From: Chara braunii
Lineage: Eukaryota; Streptophyta; Charophyceae; Charales; Characeae
Direction of reading: 5' to 3'
Assembly (NCBI GenBank): GCA_003427395.1
Contig: BFEA01000266.1
Location: 790,931 to 813,916 of the forward strand
DNA length: 22,986 nt
The notes under the pieces are model-generated. The model ran no database searches and was not told the origin of the DNA. It worked only from the letters and a program-made list of their open reading frames with translations. Positions 1-9,905 of the stretch are shown here, one piece after another (position 1 is the stretch's first letter; every line of letters begins with the position of its first letter). A program made the translations under genes and the position numbers.

Positions 1-23
1 GGGAATATACATTGCCTTACTTG

Positions 24-33
24 TTTTTTTTTT

Positions 34-80
<47 letters not shown>
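24..80. repeat. Compound microsatellite: poly-T, (GT)n, (GA)n
   Basis: A run of T (24-38) passes directly into about 15 GT units (39-68) and then about six GA units (69-80). Open frames here encode only CV and RE dipeptide repeats and are not genes. Confidence 0.95.
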
Positions 81-120
81 AGGGCGGCGAGTTCGCCGCG
101 ACCCTCCGTGCAGGTCGCCG

Positions 121-123
<3 letters not shown>

Positions 124-176
<53 letters not shown>
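124..176. repeat. (CT)n microsatellite
   Basis: Uninterrupted CT dinucleotides, about 26 units. It sits 40 bp after the GT/GA tract, separated by a short GC-rich stretch. Confidence 0.95.
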
Positions 177-180
<4 letters not shown>

Positions 181-218
181 CGGCTGGCCGCATGGTACTG
201 CGCCCTCCATAGCATGAG

Positions 219-262
219 CAAAATCGAATGAATCTGGCGCTATAGCGTGGGAATATACACTG
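219..262 (+). repeat. Outlying copy of the ~46 bp interspersed element
   Basis: The words AATGAATCT, CTATAGCGTGGGAATATACA and CTGCCATAC match the element repeated between 6695 and 8200. The first 20 bases of the window (GGGAATATACATTGCC) are the tail of another copy, so two copies bracket the microsatellites at 24-176. Confidence 0.6.
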
Positions 263-318
263 CCATACTTTTTTTTTTCCATTTTTTTCATTATTTCACT
301 CCGACGTTCGGTGCCTGC

Positions 319-387
319 GCCCAGTAGTCCGAGCCTCGGCACGGATCGGCGTACCGTTTGGCCGAGGCTCAGACTCGATAGCTGGGC
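319..387. repeat. Long GC-rich imperfect hairpin
   Basis: GAGCCTCGGC (331-340) is the exact reverse complement of GCCGAGGCTC (361-370). The pairing continues outward through AGTC/GACT with one mismatch, and again through GCCCAG (319-324) and CTGGGC (382-387). Inside the loop ACGG (341-344) can pair with CCGT (354-357). The role is unknown. It could be the core of a small foldback element or a structured RNA, but no promoter or RNA family is recognisable. Confidence 0.75.
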
Positions 388-789
388 CAGGTACTGGTGG
401 TTTAAGGTTTTGGATTTTTAAATAGAGCTTGGTTGGGACTTATTCCGCGCAACATACTTTCTTTTTTCTTTTACGTACGCACACGCACAATGTTGGGTTT
501 GTACGCGTGTGCCGGAATGTGTATGCGTACGGGGTGCTACCCATTTCTGCAGTTTTTTCCGATGGGGAGTTATCATTAGCAACAAATATTTAAGAGGTAA
601 AAAAAGAAGTTTTTGCCTGGCTAGAGGGGAGTGGCATATTTGCTTAGCCCTTCTACTGCCCTTCCTGAAGAAGGGAGGGGGGGGGGGGGGGGGACTTTCC
701 TGAAGAACTTATGGACTCGTAGACGGGGGGATATGGTGGTTATTAGGACCTTCCATTATCATTTGGGAATGGGCGGTTAAGTCAGATAT
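388..789. other. Intergenic, no gene seen
   Basis: There is no supported gene. It contains an uninterrupted G run at 677-693 flanked by two copies of CTTCCTGAAGAA or close variants (661 and 697). Such G runs are prone to sequencing error. The short open frames here are low complexity. Confidence 0.6.
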
Positions 790-1585
790 GAACGTTGTGC
801 TTGTCCAAAAGAAGACACAAAAGTCGTTCCTCGGGCAAGTTGAACAAATCAAATTAATAACAGTCTTAGAATGCACCGTCATTCGGCCAGAAAGAGATTG
901 AAAGTCGTCACTTGAGAAGGTTTCAAAAGGGAAATTGTGATGGCTTTTAGGCCGGAAAGGGATCGAAAGGCATTCCTTAGGCGAGTTGCAGAAGTTAAAT
1001 TTGTGATGGTCTTCACCCGAATACTGGTTGTTCGGCCAAAAAGCGATAAAAAGGCGTTCCTTTGTTGTATAAGTCCAATTTGTAATGTTCCACGATCGAA
1101 TAGAATGTGCGATCAGTTGGCCAAGAAGAGACCGGAAGTCGTTCCTTGGACCAATTGTACAAGTCAAACTTGTGACTGTCTTCATCCAAATATTCAGCTA
1201 GAAAGATCGCAAAAGGTGTTTTTTGGACGAGTTGTAGAAGTTAAATTTGTGACGTTTTCTGCCCGAATAAAATACTCGGTTATTCGGCTAGAAATCGATC
1301 GAAAGTTAAATATGTAAAGGTTATTCGACTTAAAAAAGAGTGAAAGGAGATCCTTGAGGGGTCAATTGCAGTAGTAAAATTTGTGATGGTCTTCGCGTGA
1401 ATGAAAAACCCTGTTATTCAACCAGAAATATTGTTAAAGATGTTCCTTGTGCCAGTTGCAAAAGTCAAGTTTGTGATGGTCTTCATCTGAAAAGAACACC
1501 TGGTGATTGAGCCAAAAAGAGAGTTGAAGGATGTTCCTTGGGTCAATCACAAAACTCAAGTGGTCTTCATTCAAATAGTATGTCC
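790..1585. repeat. Decayed tandem repeat array, about 9 copies
   Basis: A loose unit recurs, containing GTTCCTTGG, then AGTTGCAAAAGTC, then AATTTGTGATGGTCTTC, then ATTCGGCCAGAAAGAG. The GTTCCT-type anchors fall near 825, 906, 971, 1055, 1140, 1217, 1349, 1441 and 1532, so spacing runs from 65 to 132 bp and is often 81-92 bp. Open frames on both strands (for example minus 709-1185) follow the repeats and show no domain. I read the array as an old minisatellite or satellite remnant, not coding sequence. Confidence 0.75.
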
Positions 1586-1931
1586 GGTTCTGCAGAGGGT
1601 TGGTGCTGGTCTCCTCGACCCCGGATAAGTTCGTCGCGTTAATGGTTGCCGGTTAAGTACATCGCATTAAAGGTTGCTACGTTTGTTTTTGATTGGGCGA
1701 GGTGTTGGTGGTTCAAACCACCAATACCTTTAAAATCTATTTCGCGCGGAGTTATGCGGAAGACAAGCGGGATCGGACTGCCGTTGATTAATTTCATCGA
1801 CAACGTGTTTTGTTGGAATTTTTCTTATGGCGCTTTTTTTTTTTGCTCGCATGCGATGTATGGGAAAGGTGCTGATGGTTTAAGGAGGGTGTTTCACGGT
1901 TGTTACTCAATGGTGGGGACAATAATTCAAC
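1586..1931. other. Intergenic with a 28 bp tandem dimer
   Basis: GGATAAGTTCGTCGCGTTAA (1623 on) and a diverged copy GTTAAGTACATCGCATTAAA (1650 on) form a dimer of about 28 bp period. A GGCGAGGTGTTGGTGGTT motif near 1697 resembles GGCCAGGTACTGGTGGTT near 385, so that short sequence is dispersed. No gene is supported. Confidence 0.5.
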
Positions 1932-2411
1932 TTTAAACCTAGGAAGATTCTCACGCCCGGCCGGTCCTGCCCAGCCGGGCACCCGGGCGTGACGCCCGGG
2001 GTACCCAAGCGTGCAAGAAAATTTTTTTTTTGGGTTTTCTGCGCTCTCCTAGAGGACTCCAAATCCGGGCTCATTTCGTTTTTTGCAAGTTGGCTGTGAA
2101 GGGGGGTATAAATTGGTTTTAAAGGAGCTAAAGGGGTCTAAAGGGATCCCTTTGTGTGATTCTGTTTTTTTTTTTTTTTTATCTCCGATTTTGTGAGGAA
2201 TTATAATGTGACCCTTGGCCAAAAGTGGTTTGCATTGCAATCCTACACAACATATTTTTTTTCCTGAATTTTTTGAGGTTTTTTTTTTTTTTTTTTTGGC
2301 GCTGGGTCTGCCCGAAACCCTACCCGGGGGTCATGCCTGACCGGGCACCCGGGCGTGTACCCGGGCAGAAGTTGGGTGCCCGGGCACCCGGGAAAAGAGC
2401 CTAGCTTTAAA
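1932..2411. mobile_element. Possible MITE-like element with GC-rich ends
   Basis: The left end TTTAAACCTAGG (1932-1943) and the right end CCTAGCTTTAAA (2400-2411) are inverted repeats matching at 11 of 12 positions. Just inside both ends lie CCCGGG-rich palindromic blocks. CACGCCCGG (1952-1960) pairs with CCGGGCGTG (1983-1991). GGGTGCCCGGGCACCC (2374-2389) is a perfect palindrome. The ~300 bp centre is AT-rich with poly-T runs at 2165-2180 and 2279-2297. There is no transposase, and I see no clear target-site duplication. The superfamily is not assigned. Confidence 0.45.
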
Positions 2412-3151
2412 CAAAATTAATATGAGGTTATCATATTTCAAATTTATCTTCAGTTTGTTTTATTATCTTGTTTCTTCTCATTTTGGAAAGTCTTAATTTA
2501 TCTCCGTGCTTTTGAAAGCTTGATAGTTTGTTTGGAAAGAGAAACTCATAATGTGAAAACTCAATATTGCATGAGGATAAACATTTTTTTAGTATTAGAT
2601 TAATAGGTGTGAAAGTGAATTACCTTCATTAGTGTGCAATGCTCACGTGTATAAGTCGTTTACAAGTGGTTACACCACAGGTCCCCCCGCCATCGAAAAC
2701 CCGCGGAGGACCTCTAGTGCGCGGTCGCTGTTTTTTGGTCGAACGACCGGTAGTACAGCGTGGAAAACCGTGCGGGCCTCCAAACGGAATTTGCGACAAA
2801 AATTGGAAATAAACCGAGTCGGCGCGGCGAATATTTTGCCGTCTAAATGAATTATTTTTTTTTCCTGATATTTTTCACTGAAAGATCACGACCTAATCTA
2901 CAAACCCTTAAATTTTCAGACATTTTCATGATTTCTTTTGAGCACAAAAAATCGCCAAAGTTGCCGCTTGCAAAATGGCAGGATTGGACCCGTCGGCCTC
3001 CGTACAACCCGGCGCCTCCGTACGGTCAACGCCCCTCCGTACAACCCAGCCCTAACTCACAGGGACTAGGGGTTTTCGGTGGCGGGGGGACCGGTGGTTT
3101 AATAAAGGCCCTCACTTTTTGGTCCCCCGTTAACACCCCCAACACTTAAAA

Positions 3152-3156
<5 letters not shown>
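2412..3156. other. Intergenic, no gene seen
   Basis: AT-rich sequence is followed from about 2670 by a GC-richer stretch. CCTCCGTAC occurs three times in 2997-3042, each after G/C-rich sequence. A GGACCGGTGGTTTAA motif near 3088 resembles the GGTGGTT motifs near 385 and 1697. The open frames at 2632-2850 and 2847-3149 have no recognisable domain and the second is proline-rich low complexity. Confidence 0.5.

Positions 3157-3187
<31 letters not shown>
3157..3187. repeat. Poly-T tract
   Basis: 31 consecutive T. Its length is likely to be approximate in any assembly. It could be a retroposed poly-A tail on the minus strand, but no body of such an element is recognisable next to it. Confidence 0.9.
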
Positions 3188-3188
<1 letters not shown>

Positions 3189-3199
3189 ACTGAAGGTTA

Positions 3200-4130
3200 A
3201 CATGTTAACTAATTTTGAACATTTAGCGTCTATACACAATCGAAAACTGACATTCGGAGACGTGAGTATATATACAATCGGACACTTACATTCAGAGAGG
3301 GGAGTATGGGGGGGGGATTGAAAATTTTCATCGTTGACACCATTTAAGAATTTTCAGAATCTTCAACATTCCTACCAGCTCTGATAGGGGGCGAGTAGGG
3401 GTCAGAATCATCAATATTTTCACTATTTCACAATTTTCATAATTTTCAGCATGTTCCTATACACTCGGACAGTGGGCGTGTTCTTCATAATTCTTAGCAT
3501 TTACACCACTTCAGAATCTTCAGTGTTTCACTTTGTTTTGCTTATGTAAGGGGAGAGGGTTCATAATATTCTGTGTTTTCACCACTTCAGATTTTCTGAA
3601 TCTTTAACGTTCCTACATATCCGAAAAAGGAGGGTGTACTTCAAAATTTTCAGCATCTTTACCATTTCAGAGTCCTCTGCGTTTGTAGACTTTCGGGTAA
3701 GGCGCGAACATTGAAGATTCTGAAAATTATGAAGTGCTAAAAATGTTGAAGATTTTGAACCCCCTTCCCAGTGAAGGAAAACAGGGGGAGGCTGGGGTTC
3801 GAAATCTTCACCGTTTTCACCGCTTCAGAGTGTGAAAAATCTAAGGAGGTGAAAATGTTGAAGATTTTAAACTCTCGTCCTCAAAAATGTGAAAGAAAGG
3901 GAGGTTTGGGGGTGACTTAAAATCCTCAGCGTTTTCACTGATTCAAATTTTTCAAAATCTTCATTATTCCTACGCACTCGAACGTAAGAGTGTACTTCAA
4001 AATTCTCAGTACCTGAATTTTTTTAATTTTCAGTGTGTCCACACACTCGTACATGAGGATGGATAATGAAGATGTTGAAAATTTATTCACTATTGGTGCA
4101 TACAATATATTCAGCATGTTTAAGATCATT
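3200..4130. repeat. Decayed tandem array with mixed orientation
   Basis: The words CACCACTTCAGAATCTTCAG, CGTTCCTACACACTCG and CTTCAAAATTTTCAGCAT recur with roughly 75-85 bp spacing (near 3340, 3424, 3506, 3580, 3660, 3808, 3925, 4007). Around 3707-3760 and 3840-3875 the same words appear in reverse complement (GTTGAAGATTTTGAAC, TGAAGTGCTAAAAATG), so some units are inverted. No coding sequence is supported; the minus open frame 3935-4129 merely reads the repeats. Confidence 0.7.
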
Positions 4131-4613
4131 TAAAATCGACTTCGTAAAATTTTAAAATTTTTGAAATAACTTAACGTCAAAAATAGGTTCAACGAAGATT
4201 CGAAGTGTCGTTGACCACGTTGTCCAGCGCATCGATCCCACAGGGGGACCCTCCCAATAAGAAAATACTTATTTTTTTTTAAACGTCAATTTAAGTAAAA
4301 TTCGGGTGAAAACTCGAAGAAACAAAACAGTCCACAAAGACTAAGATCTTAGGTTGAGTCGCGAGAATGAGTTAGAGTTGAGTCGTAATTCGATTTGTTA
4401 TCAAAAGATAATAAATGTAGTTCATCTTTGTGGGATTATGATGAAGTTTACTCGAACTTTAAATCGAATAAAAAAAAAAAAACTTGCAACATGGTACAAA
4501 TTAATTATCAAAGCAAAACTTAAGTATAAGAAGGATGAACCTCATATCAAAACTTATCTTAAACTCTATCAATATAGTCTAAACTCATTTCTGGTCAGCA
4601 CCATAATTTAGTG
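4131..4613. other. AT-rich intergenic, no gene seen
   Basis: No repeat with clear period and no gene is supported. The open frame at 4354-4611 is lysine/asparagine-rich as expected from AT-rich sequence and shows no domain. Confidence 0.5.
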
Positions 4614-4965
4614 AAAATTTTGGTAGCATCTTCCTTGGATACGGTGGAGTTCCAAAATTTTCATAAAAAAAAATAAATCTAACTCTTCAAATTTAAGAAA
4701 ATTTCAGCATCACTTCCCTGGAGAAAGAGTCTTCCTAAAATTTATGCAAGGCTAAACACCAAATCCAAAATGAAACTTAGATGTTACCAAGTTGAATTTT
4801 GTTCAACTGTTTGAATTAACAAAAATTTTGGTAGCACTTTCCTTGATAAATAAACTCTCAAGATTTATATTAGGTCGGACACTATAAAAAAAAAATTTGA
4901 CAAGCTTGTTAGATTTATAAATGAATCGATAACACTTCCCTAACAACGTAGTTTTTCAAATTTAA
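4614..4965. repeat. Decayed ~90-120 bp tandem repeat, 4 copies
   Basis: AAAATTTTGGTAGCATCTTCC recurs in diverged form near 4614, 4703, 4820 and 4918 (CTTCCTTGG, CTTCCCTGG, TTTCCTTGA, CTTCCCTAA). Each copy is followed by a TTCAAATTTAAG-like stretch and then AGGCTAAACACC or AGGTCGGACAC. Confidence 0.6.
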
Positions 4966-5340
4966 GATGAGACGAAATACAAAAATTGAAAAATAAACGA
5001 TACTTAAGATTAACTTTTGATTTTCACTTGATAAGTAATTCAAGATTTAGTCCTCAAGACATGACTTTGTAACCTAACGCTAAGTCTGATTCTCAAAGGA
5101 TCTATTATATTATCATCTCAAGCCACCGAAGACTACTCTCATTTTGCTCTAACTCATGGCGAACAATTAAAGCAAATATCTATCGAATGACATAACTCAA
5201 CCCATGTAAAAACTCTTAAAAAAAATCGGCACACACAACCAAGGTAAGTACTCTAACAAACAATTCCAAGTAATTTTTACATATTAGTTCGTTGATCCCT
5301 CAAATAATTAACATTTTATCGCAATCTTACATATTGCATA
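4966..5340. other. AT-rich intergenic, no gene seen
   Basis: Low GC, no convincing reading frame, no clear repeat. Confidence 0.5.
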
Positions 5341-5344
5341 AAGT

Positions 5345-6025
5345 TAGGTCAATCATCTTAGAAACATTGGCTAACTTATCTTTAACATACGCATGCAAAG
5401 AACACAACCACTTCTCTGTCTATTAGGCACTGTACTAATTATCTTGGAAACATTGCCTAGTTTTGCCTTAAGTTCTTAATAGTCAAATTATAGTAATTTT
5501 AACTTTAATCTTCAAAATGGGCGCAAGTCTGAGACAATCCTCTTAGAAATATTGCTCGGTCATCCCTAATTATCTTCATTATACTTTCAGTTTCATATAT
5601 TCTTCTGTAGTAATAAGTTGTAGTCATACTATTCATCTTATAAACAATGTTTGACTATCGTTGTTCATATAAATATATATGTAAAATCATCATTATAGAG
5701 ACTCATATTCTTGGTTCACATTAGGTGCGTAGCTTAAGACTAAGTCCGTGATTTTAGAAACATTACTTTGTTTTTATCTTGAATTTCCCTCGTTTATAAG
5801 TTTAGTCAATCATCTTAGAAACTTTACTCAACTCTCACTTGCATAACCAAATACAAGTTTAGAGCTCAAGGCAATTCATCTTAAAAACAATGAATGACTT
5901 GAGTCTTTTTAAAAACTACCCTGAAATCAACAAGCAGTCAGGTCAATCATCTTAGAAACACTACATAACTTTCAAAGCCATTTAGACAAACTGCAAATAA
6001 AACATTAACAAGACCAATAATTTTA
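5345..6025. repeat. Decayed tandem repeat with TCAATCATCTTAGAAACATT core
   Basis: The core occurs near 5350, 5441, 5534, 5632, 5746, 5809, 5873, 5941 and 6012 with 0-6 changes (for example TAATTATCTTGGAAACATTG at 5439 and TCAATCATCTTAGAAACACT at 5942). Spacing is about 63-115 bp. The sequence between cores is diverged and AT-rich. This is a different family from the arrays at 3200 and 4614. Confidence 0.7.
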
Positions 6026-6690
6026 GCGTGTATTATGGATTGCAATCCCGCCTGCCGTCCTCCTGTCTAAACTAGTTAGACTAGATTTAGAGTAAGATGG
6101 GCAGAGAAAGGGTTTTGAGACTCGAGATACAAAAACATTTTTACTTAATCTTGCGTGAAACGACCTTGTTATCTTTTCTCGTGAGGGCGCTGCAATAGCG
6201 GCCAATGACAGTGAAGATTCCTCAACTTGAAGCAGTGCAAACACAATCAACCACACTGCAATATATATACGTTGTAATATCTGAAGATTAAATGGCGGCA
6301 ACACTATAGTCTCAACAACTACAATAACAGTTGTTTGTCGTTGTCGAAAACAATAGCATCCTCTCCTCTGCTCAACAGTAGCACCTATTACCGACCGAAA
6401 GCACAACAACCACCTCGGTTTTAGCAGCACGACATTGGTCTCAGCAACAAGTCTAACGACAACAACAAATCGCTATAGCAAACCATCGAAAAGTGCAGCA
6501 GCAATTAATAACAGCAGTGAGCCGCAGTAGTACCAGCACCTCACGACTCAGCAAATGGTCACTTCTCCGCGAAGCTGCACTATGACGCAGACAATGATCC
6601 TAGGTAACGATGAACACGGTCGCAAGCTGCACATTGAAGACGATTACAACTTAAAGATGACGAAGCAGCCCCGCTCCGGTACTCCCCAAT
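6026..6690. other. Intergenic with CAG/CAA-rich stretch
   Basis: At 6430-6540 CAGCAA/CAACAA-type triplets dominate. A minus frame of 135 codons (6023-6430) contains one hydrophobic stretch but no family I recognise, and its triplet-like composition suggests chance. No gene is called. Confidence 0.45.
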
Positions 6691-6694
6691 TGTG

Positions 6695-8200
6695 CAAAAT
6701 GAAAATGAGTCTTCCCCGATAATACAGGATGATACACTTTGTCCGGGCTGTCGTTTTTTGCACTTAAAATGAGGTTGAATCTCTCGTTAGGAGTTTGTCA
6801 GATTCAGTGTCAAGCAAGTACCACTTTCCTTCCTCTCTCTCTCTCTCTCTTTCTCTCTCTTTTTCTCCGTTGTGAGCTTGTGTGTGCCTACTTCCGACGT
6901 TCCCTCACTCTCGTTCTTGCTTTATGCACCTATTTGAATGGTCGATAAACTAGTCGGATGACCACCGAGAGGCGAAGACAATCATCACAAAGTACAACAT
7001 AGCCCGGATGGTCATTAGTGACGAAGATCGCGATGATGATGACCTCGAAAATGATAAACACCACCCAGAAGAAGCTCGATGCAACTTTAAATGATTAAAA
7101 GACGAACGACACGACAATGGATACTGCGACAAGAAGCACCACAGAGGAAGCCTCAGAAAGAAGGACCATCGAATGTGCGACTTAAAAATGAGTCTTTTGC
7201 TAAAACATAGGGATATGCATGTTGACGGGGCAGTCCGCTGACATACCTACTCGTGGAAAAATAAAAATGAACCTTCTGCTAGAACATAGTCAAATATATG
7301 CACTAAATTAGAATGAATCTTTCTCTATAACGTGGGAAGAAACATGTAGTAAATGAGAATGAATCTTTTATCGGAAGATACAGAGTATTGAAGCCCCCTG
7401 TTGTTGCGTCAGATGACAATTACGGCCACAACGAAATAAAGAAGATGAACAACTACATGATTACGATAACGACCACGACGGTAAATACATGGGTGAACAC
7501 GGTGAGCAACACTATGAAAAACACGATGTCATCAGGCGGGGAGGTGACAACCATGTGACCTTTGAAATCGACCATCGAGATCCCGACCATTACTCATGAA
7601 CTGTGTCGAATGAGAATGAATCTGCAGATGCAATACAGTGAGGCGTGCCACGACATTAAGTCCTCGACCTTGCTCTTGATTCCTCCATATCACTTTTCTT
7701 TCTCCCTTGCTCCCCTATCGCTCAAATTCATTAGCCGCCGAACACGGTGCTTGCTTTCCACTTGCAAATTCATCTCAAGAACGACCATCGACATCGGTGA
7801 CATGACGAATAATGGGATTAGCACCGTGATTAAATAACACGAAGAACATCGTCATGCAACCGCAACCACGACGAGGACTGAATCTTCAATCAAGAGGAAT
7901 GATGGGCATAAAGCGCCCGGTGCAACTCACGACTTCGACCAAGGAGGGGCATGTACGCAACTACCAAGTGCACAAACGATAATGTATCTTTTACTATAAT
8001 GTAGGAAGATACATATCATATTTTCTCCTTTCACCATGCATCAGCCCACATACCACGCAACTCATTCCCCGGACAACACCCAAACTATCCTTTCAACTGT
8101 AATATAACACTACCATTAGATTTGATTTGTGTCAAAACCCTGAAAATAAATTTGACCTGACAAAAATCTCCATAGGAAGATATATGTCATATATTTTCCC
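6695..8200 (+). repeat. Interspersed ~46 bp element, about 9 copies
   Basis: The approximate consensus runs ATGCACTTAAAATGAGAATG, then AATCTTTTGCTATAACGTGG, then GAAGATACATG. Copies lie at 6695-6740, 6761-6796, 7177-7221, 7257-7302, 7303-7346, 7349-7385, 7606-7638, 7971-8020 and 8165-8195. The three from 7257 to 7385 are head to tail with exactly 46 bp between AATGAA anchors (7266, 7312, 7358). The others are separated by 100-330 bp of GAC/CAC/ACG-rich low-complexity sequence. All are in the same orientation. Further copies are at 219-262 and at the window start. Open frames in this region have no recognisable domains. Confidence 0.7.
6833..6866. repeat. (CT)n microsatellite, interrupted
   Basis: CT repeats with one TTT interruption, sitting between two copies of the 46 bp element. 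Confidence 0.85.
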
Positions 8201-8342
8201 TTCACCTTGCTTATGTCCACACACCGCGCAACTCCCTCCTCGTACAACACCCAAACTATCTTTTCAACTTTAATATAACACTACCATTAAATTCGACTTG
8301 CTCCAAAACCTCGAAAACATATCTGACCCGACAAAAATCTGT
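8001..8342 (+). repeat. 171 bp tandem dimer
   Basis: The segment starting GGAAGATACATATCAT (8004) repeats from 8175 with point differences. Shared words include CGCAACTC, ACAACACCCAAACTATC, TTTCAACT, TAATATAACACTACCATTA and GACAAAAATCT. The two copies are nearly equal in length and differ at a modest number of positions. The first copy begins inside a 46 bp element, so that element's end is duplicated as well. Confidence 0.85.
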
Positions 8343-9282
8343 TGGGAAACCATAAAATAAGCCTTTATCTACCTCGCGTTATTTTTTATCGCCATTACCA
8401 TGTACTTCTCTTTTTTCCCTCTTTCTCCGACTAATGCTCTCCGCGTCTCCCCCACCAACCCAACGCACTTGGAACTCGTTGAAAAGAAAGTTTTTAAAAT
8501 TTGTTTTTCGTTGAGCTACCGAACCTTCTCGTTAGCTCGACCTGCCTGTCAAACCAACTTTTCTTTTTTTTACCACAATAAACCTGCCCATAATCGGTAA
8601 AATATTCATTCGAAATAAAACTAAATTTGAAGTTCATACTAACCTCTCTATATCATTCTGATTTTAAAGGATGTCCCTAAGGACAAGATTGTAAACCACG
8701 ACTTAGGTTATCATTATCTTAATGACCGATTATAAGAAAATTTAGAATGATTTTATCCACACCATTTGAAGGTATCTGCACTTTGAGTTTAAATTTCAAT
8801 AGTTCATGTGTGTACCAACCAAGCTAGAACAAGATATTTGTGAAATTCGATTATTGTGAAAAACTAGATTTTGTTACTTTTTGCATGAAAACTTCACAAA
8901 ATAATATTTAATCCGAAAGTGAAATTAAATTATGAAAAATAACAGTGAGAAGATAAAATATTTTTAAAACATGTAATGTCACTCTGTCATGGTCGTCGGG
9001 CAAAAAATGTTGATCACAAAGTATCTGACAGGTATTAACGAGGTGAATTAAAATACTTATAATGAGGTTTTTGATTCGGGTCTGCAGTAAAGAGAATGAT
9101 TTGACCTATTTAGCCACATATTTATTATCCAAGCAGAGCTTTCAGAGCCCATTAAAGCTAAAACAATTTGCCAAACTAAACTTCATTTCAAATTGGACAA
9201 GCAAGTTGTTTTAATTTTTCTTAGGTTTTTCTTTTGGTTGGAATTTTTATCTCTTCTTGGCCAACAAGGCATATACATGCCT
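8343..9282. other. AT-rich intergenic, no gene seen
   Basis: No supported gene or repeat. The plus open frame 8400-8600 has no domain. Confidence 0.5.
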
Positions 9283-9307
9283 ATATATCTATATATAAAT
9301 ATATATT
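9271..9307. repeat. AT microsatellite
   Basis: Imperfect TATA/ATAT repeats. Confidence 0.8.
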
Positions 9308-9524
9308 ATGTCACCAGTTGGGCGGAGGTTTCGTGCTAGATCCTAAGGTTTAGGGTCCTGTACAATTATAGTGCATAGGAAAAAACCTAAATTAAAAAAA
9401 GATTATGGAAAAACATTATGTTATGTACATCACAAACAAAACAACTTTTGCCTGAGAAAATTCCCTACGAAATCCCAAATAGAAACAAACATAAAATATT
9501 ACACTATATTATATTCGTTATGTC

Positions 9525-9905
9525 CCTTAATCCCTTCTGTGTTTTTTCAAACATTGCTTATACCCCCCATAGCAAGTAAGCAATATATCGATAAAATAAC
9601 GATATATTGATCAATCAGTAATCAATATTTTCAGCAAATCAACCAACTGATCAGTCAATCAATCAATAAGTCGAATCAACAATCAAGCACTAAACCTGTC
9701 TCTTATACACATCTAGATGTGTATAAGAGACAGCCTTAATCCCTTCTGTGTTTTTTCAAACATTGCTTATACCCCCCATAGCAAGTAAGCAATATATCGA
9801 TAAAATAACGATATATTGATCAATCAGTAATCAATATTTTCAGCAAATCAACCAACTGATCAGTCAATCAATCAATAAGTCGAATCAACAATCAAGCACT
9901 AAACC
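9525..9905. other. Assembly artifact: 172 bp duplicate around adapter
   Basis: Bases 9525-9696 and 9734-9905 are identical by eye over 172 bp. Between them lies the adapter dimer at 9696-9733. Real transposition of Tn5 gives a 9 bp target duplication, not 172 bp. An adapter-containing read carried into the contig, probably during gap filling, explains both the insert and the duplicate. The natural sequence probably has one copy of the 172 bp and no adapter. Open frames crossing it should be ignored. Confidence 0.9.

Noticed and set aside
709-1317. Overlapping 158- and 126-codon frames on opposite strands
   Set aside because: Both follow the decayed tandem repeat and show no domain; open length comes from the repeat's lack of stops.
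6023-6430. 135-codon minus frame with a hydrophobic stretch
   Set aside because: No recognised family, CAA/CAG-triplet composition, and no supporting context.
6695-8200. CRISPR-like array (repeats with unique spacers)
   Set aside because: Repeats are degenerate, spacing varies from 0 to 330 bp, spacers are low complexity and the sequence is eukaryotic.
9350-9360. Plant telomere-like TTTAGGG
   Set aside because: A single copy; no tandem run.
9696-9733. A natural Tn5 or IS50 insertion
   Set aside because: There is no transposon body, only two mosaic ends joined head to head, and the flanking duplicate is 172 bp and not 9 bp. A library adapter explains it.
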